Shown here one piece after another: positions 21,952-33,900 of a DNA stretch of 64,000 nucleotides. The position numbers and the translations under genes are program-made. This DNA is from Telmatactis stephensoni (Eukaryota > Cnidaria > Anthozoa > Actiniaria > Isophelliidae), in the NCBI GenBank assembly GCA_029948255.1, contig JALIZF010001770.1, positions 465,001-529,000 on the forward strand. The letters are read 5' to 3'. The stretch's first letter is position 1. The number at the start of each line of letters is the position of its first letter. Below the pieces are notes generated by a model that saw nothing but the letters and a program-made list of their open reading frames with translations, did not search any database and was not told where the DNA came from.

Positions 21952-22270
21952 CCCCTATCAAATCTCAACATGTTTTAAACATAGTTTTTGAATATGTTTT
22001 AAATGTGTTTTTAACATATTTTTAACATATTATTTATATATGTTAAAAACATTGCAATTTTCGGACACAAAAAACATGTTTTAAAAAATATGTTTTAAAC
22101 ATGCTTTTCAGCAATTGGTTTTAAACATGTTTTCAACATATCATTTCAACATGTAAAAACACTACACTTTTTATACACATCAAAAACATGTTTCTCTGAA
22201 ATATGTTTTCAATATGAAATATAATAACACAATTAAATTAAACCATGGACACCAAAAACATGTTTTTGAC
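21952..22270. repeat. Left subterminal AACATGTT repeat array of the CACTA-like element
   Basis: At least ten copies or near-copies of the palindromic octamer AACATGTT and the variant AATATGTT occur in both orientations. The mirror array is at about 45925-46245. CACTA elements carry such short subterminal repeats as binding sites for their own accessory protein. Confidence 0.75.
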
Positions 22271-23371
22271 AGGTGTCTGTGAAAACAGGTTTAATTTAAT
22301 AACATAATTATAATAATTATTGTGGTGTGTACTTACGTATTCAATGTGATTATATCTGCCCCAATTGATTGTTGAATTATTTTAAAAAACATACTTTTTT
22401 TCCTTGACAGTAAATAATTTATTCAATCATATGATAAATAATTCGGATCGACTGAATAAAAGTGAGGGGGTTTTTTTGACAATATATAACCTGGAAATAA
22501 TGTATTCAATGTACAATAAAAAAGGATCAAATAAAGATGACCTTAAAATTTACCAAATTATGAAATTAAATAGACAAGTAGTGTACATAAATATAATTTA
22601 AGTGCCTATTTCCATGGTCCATTGGCTGCATCTTTTCCCTAAAAAAAAAATTACTATTAAAAAAAAAAAAAATCACTATTGTGGTTAAAAAATTATAGTT
22701 AACTGGGTGACCATTGAGGCAACTGTACTTTAAACTTAAAACAATTAACTTAAGTACTAATTAATTACCTTAATGTTGAACCGCACTCTTGTACAATAAC
22801 TGTTTATAGCTTGTGTGACAAGAGAGGTTTTAATGCTTGTAAATTTCATCTTAACATATGCTAGGAAGAAAGTAAAACAGTGATAAGTATATTCAATTAC
22901 ATTGTAAAGTTGATCCAAATCAATTTGCAGTTTTTAACCTTATGCTTAAATTATTATGATAAGCAAGACAGTCTTTTGCTCAGCATATTATTTAACTCTA
23001 TATACTGAACTGCCATGAATGCTGGGCCTTGGGGAGGGGGGAGGAGAGGAGGGGGTTGGGGGGTTGGGAATGCTTGTCGGAACTTTTCAAAAATACCCCT
23101 AAAAGATACTAGTACTGGAAGTCTTTTAAGATAATAAGACAGTGATGGGTTGACTTTTGATACCCTAAAAGAGACCAGAAAAAGCTAAAGCTCTAAACTT
23201 CAATTTTAACACCCTAAAAGATACCTAATCGCTGATCCCCCAGGGATTCTGGGTCAAATCTTAATAGTCATGGAACTTTAATTATAAAACCACTGCAGCC
23301 CAAACTCTTCATGAATTACTAAGCAGTTACATTGAATTGTAGTTTAATATTTGATTATTATTAAGATTTAC
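22271..23371. other. AT-rich stretch inside the CACTA-like element, no gene recognised
   Basis: Contains poly-A/T tracts (22640-22690) and a G-rich patch (23030-23065). The BEN-domain gene must continue here after its donor at 23371 if it is complete, but I cannot identify a further exon. Confidence 0.4.
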
Positions 23372-26300
23372 CTATGATTGCACTTGTAACGGTTCTGTCC
23401 AGGGGTTTGTAACCCTTTTGTCCCCCTCCTCGGTAGTTGCTGTCTTTGATGGTTTGATCATTGAAAAATACTCGTAGAAGATTATAGGTTAGGATGGTGG
23501 GGGACGTTACCCCATTGCCTGCAGTGGCCAACTGGCCTGGGGACAGGTAAACAGTTGTACCAATGACTAATGGAACAAGCTTCAATGAAACAATAACGAA
23601 AGATTACTATTGCTATTAGGTTTATATAATTTAAATGGTATCATACAGGATATGCAACAGACGCGTGTACTGGAGAGTCTCAGGAACCATTTGCCACCCC
23701 TGTTATATAATTATGGCACAAGGAATTCATCATTTTCCTGAACTCACATTATACTTTCTGGCGACCTGTGGGTCTGTATAAACCCCAGCTGCAAAAGTTG
23801 CACCTTCTTTGTTGCCCTCTACAAACAAATTTCATTTCAATTAATAGCAGTTTTGTTCAATAATATTTCTCATGCAAGACCACCAAAAAGAAAGTGATTA
23901 TCTGCACAAAATGTCACTCAGTCAGCAAGTGCATCTGATAAGAGCAGTTAACCAGTCATGCAGTCATTATCTCTGATTTCTTCCTTAATTACCTTTGCAG
24001 GGGGCAAATCTGGAGGCTGATGGAGGGGTATGCATGTAAACCCCAGCTGCACCTTGAGTAGAAGTTGCACCTTCTTTGTTGCCCTCTAAAAACAAATTTA
24101 ATTTCAATTAATATTCTCATGCAAGACCACCAAAAAGAAAGCGATTTATGTCACTCAGAGTAAGTGCATCTCATATAAGAGCAGTAATGACAAGTCATGC
24201 AGTCATTATCTCTGATTTCTTTCTTAATTACCTTTGCAGGGGGCAAATCTGGAGGCTGATGGAGGGGTATACATGTAAACCCCAGCTGCACCTTGAGTAG
24301 AAGTTGCACCTTCTTTGTTGCCCTCTAAAAACAAATTTAATTTCAATTAATTATCTCATGCAAGACCACCAAAAAGAAAGCGATTTATGTCACTCAGAGC
24401 ATTAGTGCATCTCATATAAGAGCAGTAATGACAAGTCATGCAGTCATTATCTTTGATTTCTTCCTTAATTACCTTTGCAGGAGGCAAATCTGGAGGCTGA
24501 TAGAGGGGTATAGATGTAAACCCCAGTTGCACCTTGAGTAGAAGTTGCACCTTCTTTGTTGCCCTCTAAAAACAAATTTAATCTCAATTAATAGTTAGTT
24601 TTGCTCAATTATAATTTTTGCAATAACAGAGCATAATCTTCCAATATGATTGGCTGTCAGCCATTTTCAATAAGAGTACAGTTACATAGAATGCCAAATG
24701 GCTCATGCACGGAGCCAGTGTGTGCTTGAAACAGTTTAGTTTTTGAAACAGTTTCCCTTGTTTTGAATCTTTTTGACTTTTTTTATTGTAAAAAAAAAAA
24801 ACAAATTGCAGATTGTTTTTTGTTGTCTGTCCTCTTTTTGACATACTCTTGACGTCATAAAATGTTTAAAACTCAAGCAGAATCATGAGCACAGCAAAAA
24901 ACCATCTGCAGTTTGTTAAAGTTTTCATGAATGACCACCAAAAAGAAAGCAATATCTGTACAAAATGTGAGTAAGTATACATTTGATAGTTAGAGCAGAT
25001 GACCAGTCATACAGTCATTTAACAAATCGCAAGCGGTTTTCCATTGTCTGTACTCTTGTTGACAATGGATTTGACGTCACAAAATGTTCAAAACTCAAGT
25101 GGAACCACGAGCGCAGCGAGTGGTTTCACTTTAAGAAATCGAAATCACTTTTCTATGGGTCTGTCCTCTTATCGAACATAGAAATTGCGTCAGCAATGAT
25201 CCAAACTCAAGTGGAACCACGAGCGTAGCGAGTGGTTTCACTGCCAAGTTTGGATCATTGCTGATGCAATTTCTATGTTCGATAAGAGGACAGACCCATG
25301 TGATTTTGATTTGTTTTTTTACAATAAACAAAGTCAAAAAAGACTCAAAACAAGGAAAAAGATTGGAAAAAATGACCGTTTCAAGCGCGCGCTGGCTTCG
25401 TGCGCGAGCGATTCATCATTCTATGTGTCTGTCCTCTTATTGACAATGGCTGAGAGCCAATCAGATTGCGAGATTTCGCTCTGTTATTGTAAAAACAAAG
25501 TTTTGGACATTTTGTGACGTCAAATCCATTGTCGATAAGAGTACAGACAATGGACAACGACTGCTTGTGATTTGTTTTTTATAATAACCAAAGTCAAAAA
25601 AGATTCAAAACAAGAAAAAACATTAAAAAAGACCGTTTCAAGCGCGCGCTGGCTACGTGCACGAGCGATTCGTCATTCTATGCTTCTGTCCTCTTATTGA
25701 CAATGGCTGAGAGCCAATCAGATTGCGAGATTTTGCTCTGTTATTGCAAAAACAAAGTTTTGGACATTTTGTGACGTCAAATCCATTGTCAATAAGAGTA
25801 CAGACAATGGACAACGACTGCTTGCGATTTGTTTTTTATAATAACCAAACTCAAAAAAGATTCAAAACAAGAAAAAACTTTAAAAAAGACCGTTTCAAGC
25901 GCGAGCTGGCTACGTGCACGAGCGATTCGTCATTCTATGCGTCTGTCCTCTTATTGACAATGGCTGAGAGCCAATCAGATTGCGAGATTACGCTCTGTTA
26001 TTGTAAAATATCGGATATCTGATTTCTTCCTTACTTCTACAAGGTATAAAATCCTGTTTTTTGGGACTGTTTTGATCACTGCATTCATCGCCACTGCTAC
26101 TGTCATCTACTTGATAGTAGACAGACAGGTCCTTTGCTGCACGTGCCTGTTTGGCAAACATTATAGCTTGTTCGTCAGCTTTTTGTTTTATCTTCTTCAT
26201 TCTTGTCCTAGCTGCTGCAACTTCATCATCATCTTCACTTGTCATCTTTTCTTTTCTGTTTTTGGCTGACGTCATCTTAAGTGTTTTCTCTATTATAATA

Positions 26301-27662
26301 AATTAAAGGAAGTCAGATTGTAGTTTATAAAACTATAACAAAAATTGCAGTTTGTCTGTAAGTCAGCAATTTCAAAACTCACCTTTAGTCTTGGAAGCAT
26401 TTCCTTCATCATTTATAAGTTTTTTTGAGCATCCTTTCTTTTTGTAATGCCTTGTTGTAATCATCTAATTTAATAAATTGATAAATACAAACTATTTAAC
26501 AGACAAAACTTCCATCTATGCTTTGTATCTGGAAAAGATATCTTGATCAAACTAGAAAAAATTGATCAAATTCGCTAAAGGAAAATGGGGGTAAAAATAG
26601 TACTGTAAGCCACCTTAATGAGGGCATTAGCACGTAAGTATACTAAAAACGTACCACCTACCTGTCCTATAAATAACTGCACACCTATAGAAGCGTTTAT
26701 CAGCCTTCCAGAGACCTGTCACTATGCCTTCTTTTGTCACTTTAATCTGATCGTCTTTCAAAGTCGAAGTTTTGTTGTCCTCGAATTGGACAACAACGTA
26801 CTCTAGAAAAACATATGCACATCAAACTCTAATATTTATTCGTAAAAAAGAAATTTAAAAAGTAAACAACTATCTAACATGCCGTTTTACACGCTACATG
26901 GTGTTGTCGGACCGATTTTTATGTTCGGGGAAAGCTGAAATGAATCGGCCCCATTCCGCAAGAAAATGCTATAAATGTTTTCGTGTCGGCCGATGTTTTT
27001 AGCCGAAACTCAAAGGAATTCGGGCACAAAAACAATGGATTTTGATTTAATTGAGCCGACGAAATGTATAACAAGTATTAAGTTGGCCTTACATTCTTGT
27101 CCCCATATTACCACAAAATGGCGGACGACGGGACAGTCTTCACTGGAATTCTTGAGAACGGTCTTTTTAAGAAAACTTCGACTTGTTTTGCTGGAAATTT
27201 AAGACTCCAGACATCTTTAAGGATGAAATTTATTATTTTCATTCTTGACCGTAATAAGTTATCTTATTACAGAAGTTCAAAAATAAAGTCGTCTTCAAGT
27301 GCATGCAACTCACTACAGTCGAGCTGTGTGGCTCGTAACTCGTTTGATCTAGTTTTATAACAACTGAAACCGCAAACTGAGGAGGTTACAGCTTACAGCT
27401 TTTTATCCCTGTTTAGATGTTCACCAACAATACGCCAATAGATTAAACAAACCATGACAAGATAACAAAAAAAAAAAAAAATGAAGGCAGCGTGGTTGTG
27501 GTTTTCAGGTCACTCGATTGACCGACCTAGGAGCTAGTAATGAACGTCGGTGCTTAATTAACAAATAAAAACTGACTAAACAGTAAAAAAATTATACCAA
27601 CCTTGATCACCATCTTTCTTGGGGGGTTTTGATTTTCGCTTTTTTGCCGTTTGAGTATTCAT
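23372..27662 (-). CDS. BEN-domain protein gene of the CACTA-like element (multi-exon, partly resolved)
   Basis: Exons I can support: 27662-27602 (start MNTQTAKKRKSKPPKK), 26802-26662 (EYVVVQFEDNKTSTLKDDQI, a small Tudor-like or chromo-barrel-like piece), about 26470-26388 (family frame seems shifted), 26287-26035 (acidic then charged coiled-coil, KKIKQKADEQAIMFAK), repeated small exons in 23770-24567, and 23580-23372. The last encodes TVYLSPGQLATAGNGVTSPT and LLRVFF...SNYRGG..KGYKPLD, the core of a BEN domain, which binds DNA or chromatin. The gene is divergent from the tnp2 gene with 279 bp between starts. BEN modules are known in DNA viruses, chromatin proteins and transposon cargo. The 3' end is not found. 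Confidence 0.65.
23760..24600 (-). repeat. Tandem repeat of about 240 bp carrying a BEN-gene exon (3 full copies plus one partial)
   Basis: Full units begin near 24001, 24241 and 24481 (plus-strand GGGCAAATCTGGAGGCTGAT or GAGGCAAATC) and each ends in AGAAGTTGCACCTTCTTTGTTGCCCTC. A diverged copy lies at about 23770-23950. On the minus strand each copy has the same acceptor-like start, a short open piece (GNKEGATSTQGA.GVY) and a donor (AAAG|GTAATT), so exon and intron were duplicated together. Confidence 0.8.
24601..26020. repeat. Dispersed and tandem repeats in an intron of the BEN gene, with a 257-bp tandem at 25290-26010
   Basis: GACCGTTTCAAGCGCG starts at 25374, 25631 and 25888, a period of 257 bp. 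Each unit contains GACAATGGCTGAGAGCCAATCAGATTG, an inverted CCAAT box, and the first two contain TGACGTCA, a CRE-like palindrome (near 25514 and 25771). Upstream, 24640-25300 has related sequence in inverted orientation, including TTGACGTCA at about 25068. Open frames here are translations of the repeat. Confidence 0.75.
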
Positions 27663-27941
27663 TGGTTCAATCTAAGATCAAGCGAAAAAGTGAAATCCTC
27701 CGATTTTCTCGCGCCTTTTTCCCTGTGTGGTTAGCCAATCAGAAAGACTGTTTTTCGCGCCTTTTATTTTGAGGAAGCTCACTAAATGCCATGACATGAT
27801 CACGTGATCTTCTGATGATCACGTGATCTCATGATAATGAAACCTGCTGAAGAGCATGAGCTGTCAACATGGACTTTTGTCAAGATTTTATAACAAAATT
27901 TTCCTTGAAAAGCGTAAAAAAATATCTGTACTTTCGAGAAA
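27663..27941. promoter_or_regulatory. Bidirectional promoter between BEN and tnp2 genes, with two CACGTG palindromes
   Basis: The 279 bp between the two divergent start codons contain two identical 12-bp palindromes GATCACGTGATC (27798-27809 and 27817-27828, 19 bp apart) with an E-box core, and an inverted CCAAT box (GCCAATCAGAAAG, 27733-27745). No TATA box is convincing. Co-regulation of both cargo genes is inferred from layout. Confidence 0.5.
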
Positions 27942-30900
27942 ATGGCAAAAAGAGGTCCCTATAAAGCCTACCTTCGCGAAGTTGACTCGACATGTAGAGT
28001 TCCTCGCTCAACAAAACACGTCAAGCGTAACATCAAGACTCGGCTGTTAGATTTGGATGTCGATGCAGACAGCAATGAAGCTTCAAATATCCAGGTTGTC
28101 AGCGATGAAAACACAGATGAAATGGAGTTCCATCAATCTGATACATCCATTGCAGCAAATTATGCTGAGAGAGAGAGAACTGCAGTCACCGACGAGAATG
28201 AATGGGATATTCATAAACAATATAGTGAAGAGTATTTTGCAGACGACGTTGACAACGACCTGGACGATTTTTTCTTGATGGGAACTGAAGATTGCCAGTT
28301 AGAAAGTGAAATTCTTAATGTGCCAGCTGGTGTCCAAGAAAGTTCTTGTGATGTTCCATTATATGAGGGGGCGCCAATATCAATAGGAACAAGCATGATA
28401 ATGATTATAACATTTGCTTTGACACACAATCTTACAGGAGAGGCCCTTGGTGACTTACTTTCACTAATCGCTTGTCATTGCATTACCCCGAATCTATGTA
28501 AAATTACTGTTAGGATGTTTAAGAATCATTTCAGAGGACTTAAGTTTCCACTTATTTGCCACTACTACTGTAACAAATGCTTTGCATTTAGACAAGACAC
28601 GCACTACAGTGTAGTGAATGCAAATTGCACATGAGTAAAGAACAAGCATCAAAGAGTTTCTTCATAGAAAGTCCACTTTCTCAACAGCTGCAGGTTCTGT
28701 TTGCAAGTAAGTATTCTGTGTGCTGTTTTGTACTTGCATTATTTTGCATAATATGATGAGGGACTACGTTTTTAATGAGGGGGTGGGCTGGAGTATTTTT
28801 GGCAAGGGTCATTGACCAATTTGAAATAATATGGCAGCAAATTTGAATAACTCTTGTTCAGGACTGACTAGCCTGGGCTCGTGTTCACGTGCAAACACAA
28901 AATTGTTTTTGCATGAATAAGAGGCTAGTCAGTACAAAACAATAATTATTCAAATTTGCTGCCATATTGTCTTTTTCCTGGTGAGTGGGAAGGTCACCAG
29001 TTTTATTAATTTTGATGATTTAGCCAGAAAGTAGTGAGGTCACATACATTTCTCCAGACTTACTTGGTATATATCTCCTGGGGGTACTCCCCTATATTTG
29101 CTATATGGGTATTTGCTGCACTATAGGGTATGGTTTTTCAGCTTTTAGGTCTGGAGTAGGGTATCCTTTTTTGACATTTTGTCTGGGATGCATGGGGTAT
29201 GGTTTTTGTCTGGGATGGGTTACAACATTTGGATAGGGGTAGGTTTTTGTCAGTTTTAGTCTGGAATAAGCTACTCTTTCTGTCAACACAGAAACACTGT
29301 AAATTCGGCCATTTAAAAGTTAGTTAAAATATTGATTTCAATCTATCAAGTGATCATTTTTTGCATGTCAACCAAATGTAGCATGACCACAATGTCGTTA
29401 ATACTAACACCCCTTACTGTTTAGTCTGGAATAGCATGTGTAGTTTGCATAGTTTGCGGTAGGGTATAAAAAATCAAAATTTTAGGTCTGGGATAGGGTC
29501 AGGGTTTTGAGGTCCTGGCAGCACACCCTTACCCAAGTTGGGATGGTAGTACCTCCCCCAGGATATATCTATTTGCACATCAAACACATCCTGAATACCA
29601 AGAATGTGCCTCATCATGCAAGGGCTCAGACATAAAAAGTGCAAATGAAACTCCTGCAGTACAAGGTCCCTCATCAATTATCTAATGGCCGTACATCCCT
29701 ATCTCGCATGTTTTTTCGGTTTTGTCACCAAGCTGCCCCACTCAAAACAATTTGGATTGCTACAGCCCTGCATCCCTTCCTGTTACTTAATAAGCTCTCT
29801 AACATGTTGTTTTATAAGCAGTAGAGTTAAAAAATTTAGTAAAAGAATGACATGATAGATTCTTTTATGTTTATTATTCTCAGACATGTTTCAGTGTGAC
29901 TTAATTATGCCATCATCAGTGTGATGTTTCAAGCATCTACAGAATTTAAATATACTAGTACTACTGTGGCATGTGCATATGTGCAATAATTAAGATTTAA
30001 TATAGATCAAATATAGATCAAATATGTTCTTTGACTTTATGATCTAAATTTAATGTTAATTATTGCACATATGCACAAGCCACAGTAGTACTAGTACATT
30101 TAAATTCTGTTGACACTTGAAATGTCACACTGATGATGGCATAAGTCACACTGAAACATGTCTGAGAATAAAGAACATAAAAGAATCTATCATGTCATTC
30201 TTTTGCTAAAATCTCTATCATGTATATATTTAATCTTTGTTTGGTTGATTTGAGTTGCCCAGGGGAGGGTCACCAATTTTTTTTCTGTTAATCAATGAAG
30301 GGCCATGGATCTTAAAAAAAAACAAAGGTGAAACGTTGAAAAAAGGGTGAACAAATTACAATCAATTATTAATCATAGGAAGACAATTACATTCTAAAAT
30401 TTTGCTGTCCCTCTTTCTGTTTATATAGGAAAGGGATTTTATGAGTTATTGTCATATCCTAACAAGCGGATAAAAAAACATGAAGATAATATCGAAGACA
30501 TTTTGGATGGAACAGAATATAACAGTCTCAAGAGAAGAGGAAAGTTTTTGTCTTTCAAAAACCATTTCTCTTTCCAAATGAATACTGACGGAGTTGCCCT
30601 GTTCCGTTCATCATCATTCTCCATATGGCCAATCTATCTCCAGATAAATGAACTTCCACCACATCTTAGGTAAGTGCATTGCATTGATTTTGCTATTCTT
30701 GGTTTTCACTGACCTGATGGAAATTTTTAAAGAGTCCCAAGTGCAATCAAAGTGGTTCATTAAAAAGAGTAAGTAATATTCACTTTATGTCTCTGCAGAG
30801 TTTCACATTCTGCATTTATGTACCAAAGGTAGCATAATGATTCAAACGTTGAAAATTTTTTTATGAAATGTACCAAGTACCAATTTTGGATGAAAAAAGT

Positions 30901-33900
30901 CTTTCATCATTTTGAAGGGTGATTTGAACCCCCTACCCTTCAAATTTCTATCCATGTCCATGTCATGACTATATTATTCAGGTTAACTGATAAAAAGTTT
31001 GCAATAAAGATCTTTAAAGTTCTTAAGGATCAAGGATGGCACAGTTGGTTAGTGCGCGGCCTTCGGTGCGAGAGGTCCCTAGTTCGATCCCCAGTGACCT
31101 CGCATCCTTGTTTCAACTTCTTTCCTTTCCGTGTAGCTTCAATTAGCTTTAAATACCCTTAAAACGGAGCACTGATGGAGAGAGGGGAGTAAAATGAGCG
31201 CACCGTCAACCTCAAGTTTATCAGCTGAATTACTGTCACGAGTTATCGACGTAAAATATGGTTGCTTTACTTTTACTTTTTTACTTTAATTACCGGTAGT
31301 GTTTTCTCTTGGGATTTTAGCAACTAACAATGATCTAACCAATGAATTGTTGTGCACAAACTCGTTTGAAAGCCATTTAGTGCAAATCCAGGGTTTGCTG
31401 AAAACATTCGGAGTTAATCCTGTGTTAATGTTAATCGACTTTCCAACAACCAGGCCCAGATACTAAGGCAGTTAATTACCTCATACCTCAGCATTAAGCT
31501 GTATTAGATCTATGTGGCTTAATGCCTTAGTTTGCCTATAGTTCTCTGTACTTAGCTCTTTAAACTGGGTTTTCATCGCAAAGGCAGAACATTTCAAATT
31601 GTGTTAATTCTGTAGCAAGTGATGTACATGTATGGTAATCAGATGTTTGTTTCACTATGAGGGTCACCAACACATCAGTGGATTTCAGAGCTTTTAAGTA
31701 AAAAAGAAAAGTATATTCACATAAAGAGCAAAATAAACCCTACATATTTCTGATTTACAAATTTCTGAGCCAAAAAGAGTTTTTGTTGTAAAGATATGTA
31801 ATTGCAATTTTACTCATCCTCTAGTTAAGTAAGAAAAGTATATTTTATATAAAATCCTTTTGCAGATTGATTATTTGGGGTTTTGCTTTCCAATTGTGAA
31901 CTTAATGATAAAATTATCTTTCAGATCCAATACCTCCAATGTCATATTTGCAGGACTGTGGTTTGGTGAAACAAAGCCTTATATGCATACATTTCTTCAG
32001 CCTCTCAAAACCTCTTTGATGGCTTTGCAGTCAGAAGGTGAACTTTAAAATACAAGTATTCATCTGTATACAGATGAAATATAATGTACTAGGCCAACAA
32101 GCTATCAAATGGTAGGATATCCTGGCTAGGAATTTTCAAGCCCTTACTTAATATACACCTACTGTAATCTAAAACAATGTTGTCCAAACTGGACAAGAAG
32201 CTGACAACTGCAAAGCATAGTGGAACTTGTCATCCTGTCAATCAAATCATTCATCCTTGTGCATTTGTTATCTGTACTGTGTAATGTGTACATTTGTTAA
32301 CTGCTCTGTCCCCAAGTTTGATGGGCAGACCAGAAAATTTAAGTGTGAAAATTAATTAATACATGTAATAATTGTTTATAATTTATGTTGAAATATTATC
32401 CATGTAAGTTCTTTGATGTTTACTTGAATTGTGTACCAAAATTTCTGTCTGGATAAACTTAGGATTGAAAGTACGTGCAGCTGATAGTGATGGAAATGAA
32501 ACTATGATAGACGTGAAGTTTATGCTATTAAGTGGTACCTTTGACCTCCCTGCAAAATGTATGGTGCAAGACTTCCAGCAATTTAATGGTTTTTATGGGT
32601 GCTCCATTTGTGAAAAACCTGGAGAAACCTTTGCAACATCGAGGAGGGGACATACCCATATTTATCCCATGACAAGTGCAGAATTTGAACAACCAAATTG
32701 CCATCCACCTTTAAGGACACCAGAATCAACCACTAAGTATGCAAGGATGGCTATTCGAAATAAAATACCACAGGTATTTGTAGTTTAAGAAGCTCGGTAT
32801 TGGGCATTTGTGAAATTATCTTATATAGGTAAATCAATTAATGTTGTCATAGAAAAAAGGCTAAAGCTTAATCGTCTTACTGCCAGGTATCGTGGGATAT
32901 CTATTGTTTTGTTATGGAAACAATAGATATTCCATGATACCTCGCGGTCAGACGATTAAGCTTTAGCCTTTTTTCTACGACAACGTTAATTGACTAAGCT
33001 ATATATTTTGTTTTGAATTATCAGGTCTCAATTCTTGCATTTGTGATACTTTTTTTCATGAAACAAATTACAACTGAGCTCATGCAACTTGCAAACATTT
33101 TTCCCAAAACAAGTTGCAAGAAAAATTGTACCAATGAGACAGTAGCCTTTGGTGATCAGTGTGTCATTTTTTCATTTATGTGTCCTCTGTTTTTAGAAAG
33201 CTTAATATCACAGCTCATTTTTAATGACAGCTTATGCTCAAGATGAATCTCGATGAACATCAATGCCAATTTGTATGATCTTACTTTTGGCACTTTATCC
33301 CTCAAACCCTCTCCCCCTCCCCTGAGCCTGTTTACAGGCTAAGCCTGACTGAGCCATTTCAATTTTGTTAAACTTCATAATAATACACTCGTTTAATACT
33401 TTAATGTTGACTAGGAAAAAGGTGTCAAAGGTTTTTCTGCCCTCCATGGTATGACAGGATTCAACATTATTCGAGGTATTTAGTATTTTCCTGTATTTGC
33501 AGATCAAAGCATACTTTAATAATTATTTGGATTAATGGGACAATGATAAATTTCAGGGAAAATAATATTTTAAATTTTTCTGACAAGCTGGTCATGATGA
33601 TGTTATTTAACCAAGAATTTTATTTACTTATGGCAAGGTCATAGGCTTAGTAGAATTGTAATTGTGAACTTCTCAATCTATCTATTGTAGGTGTAGCTGT
33701 GGACTACATGCATTGTGTTTTGCTGGGGGTAACCAAAATGCTACTCCATCTATGGTTTGACATTAGCCAAAAACATCAATTTTTCTGTGGAAAATGTTTA
33801 GATGAAGTTGAGGAAAGGCTCTTGTCTATCAAGCCACCAGCATTTATATCTCGCACACCCAGAAGTATTGGAAAACATCGACAGTATTGGAAAGGTACAT

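Noticed and set aside
24983..26022. Several 60-100 aa ORFs on the plus strand (e.g. 25275-25517, 25723-26022)
   Set aside because: They are repeated translations of the 257-bp tandem unit.
28211..28429. Antisense ORF opposite the first tnp2 exon
   Set aside because: It is a shadow of the coding frame on the other strand and shows no domain.
31027..31104. Functional tRNA gene
   Set aside because: A and B boxes and an acceptor stem exist, but no anticodon stem forms; a tRNA-derived SINE fits better.
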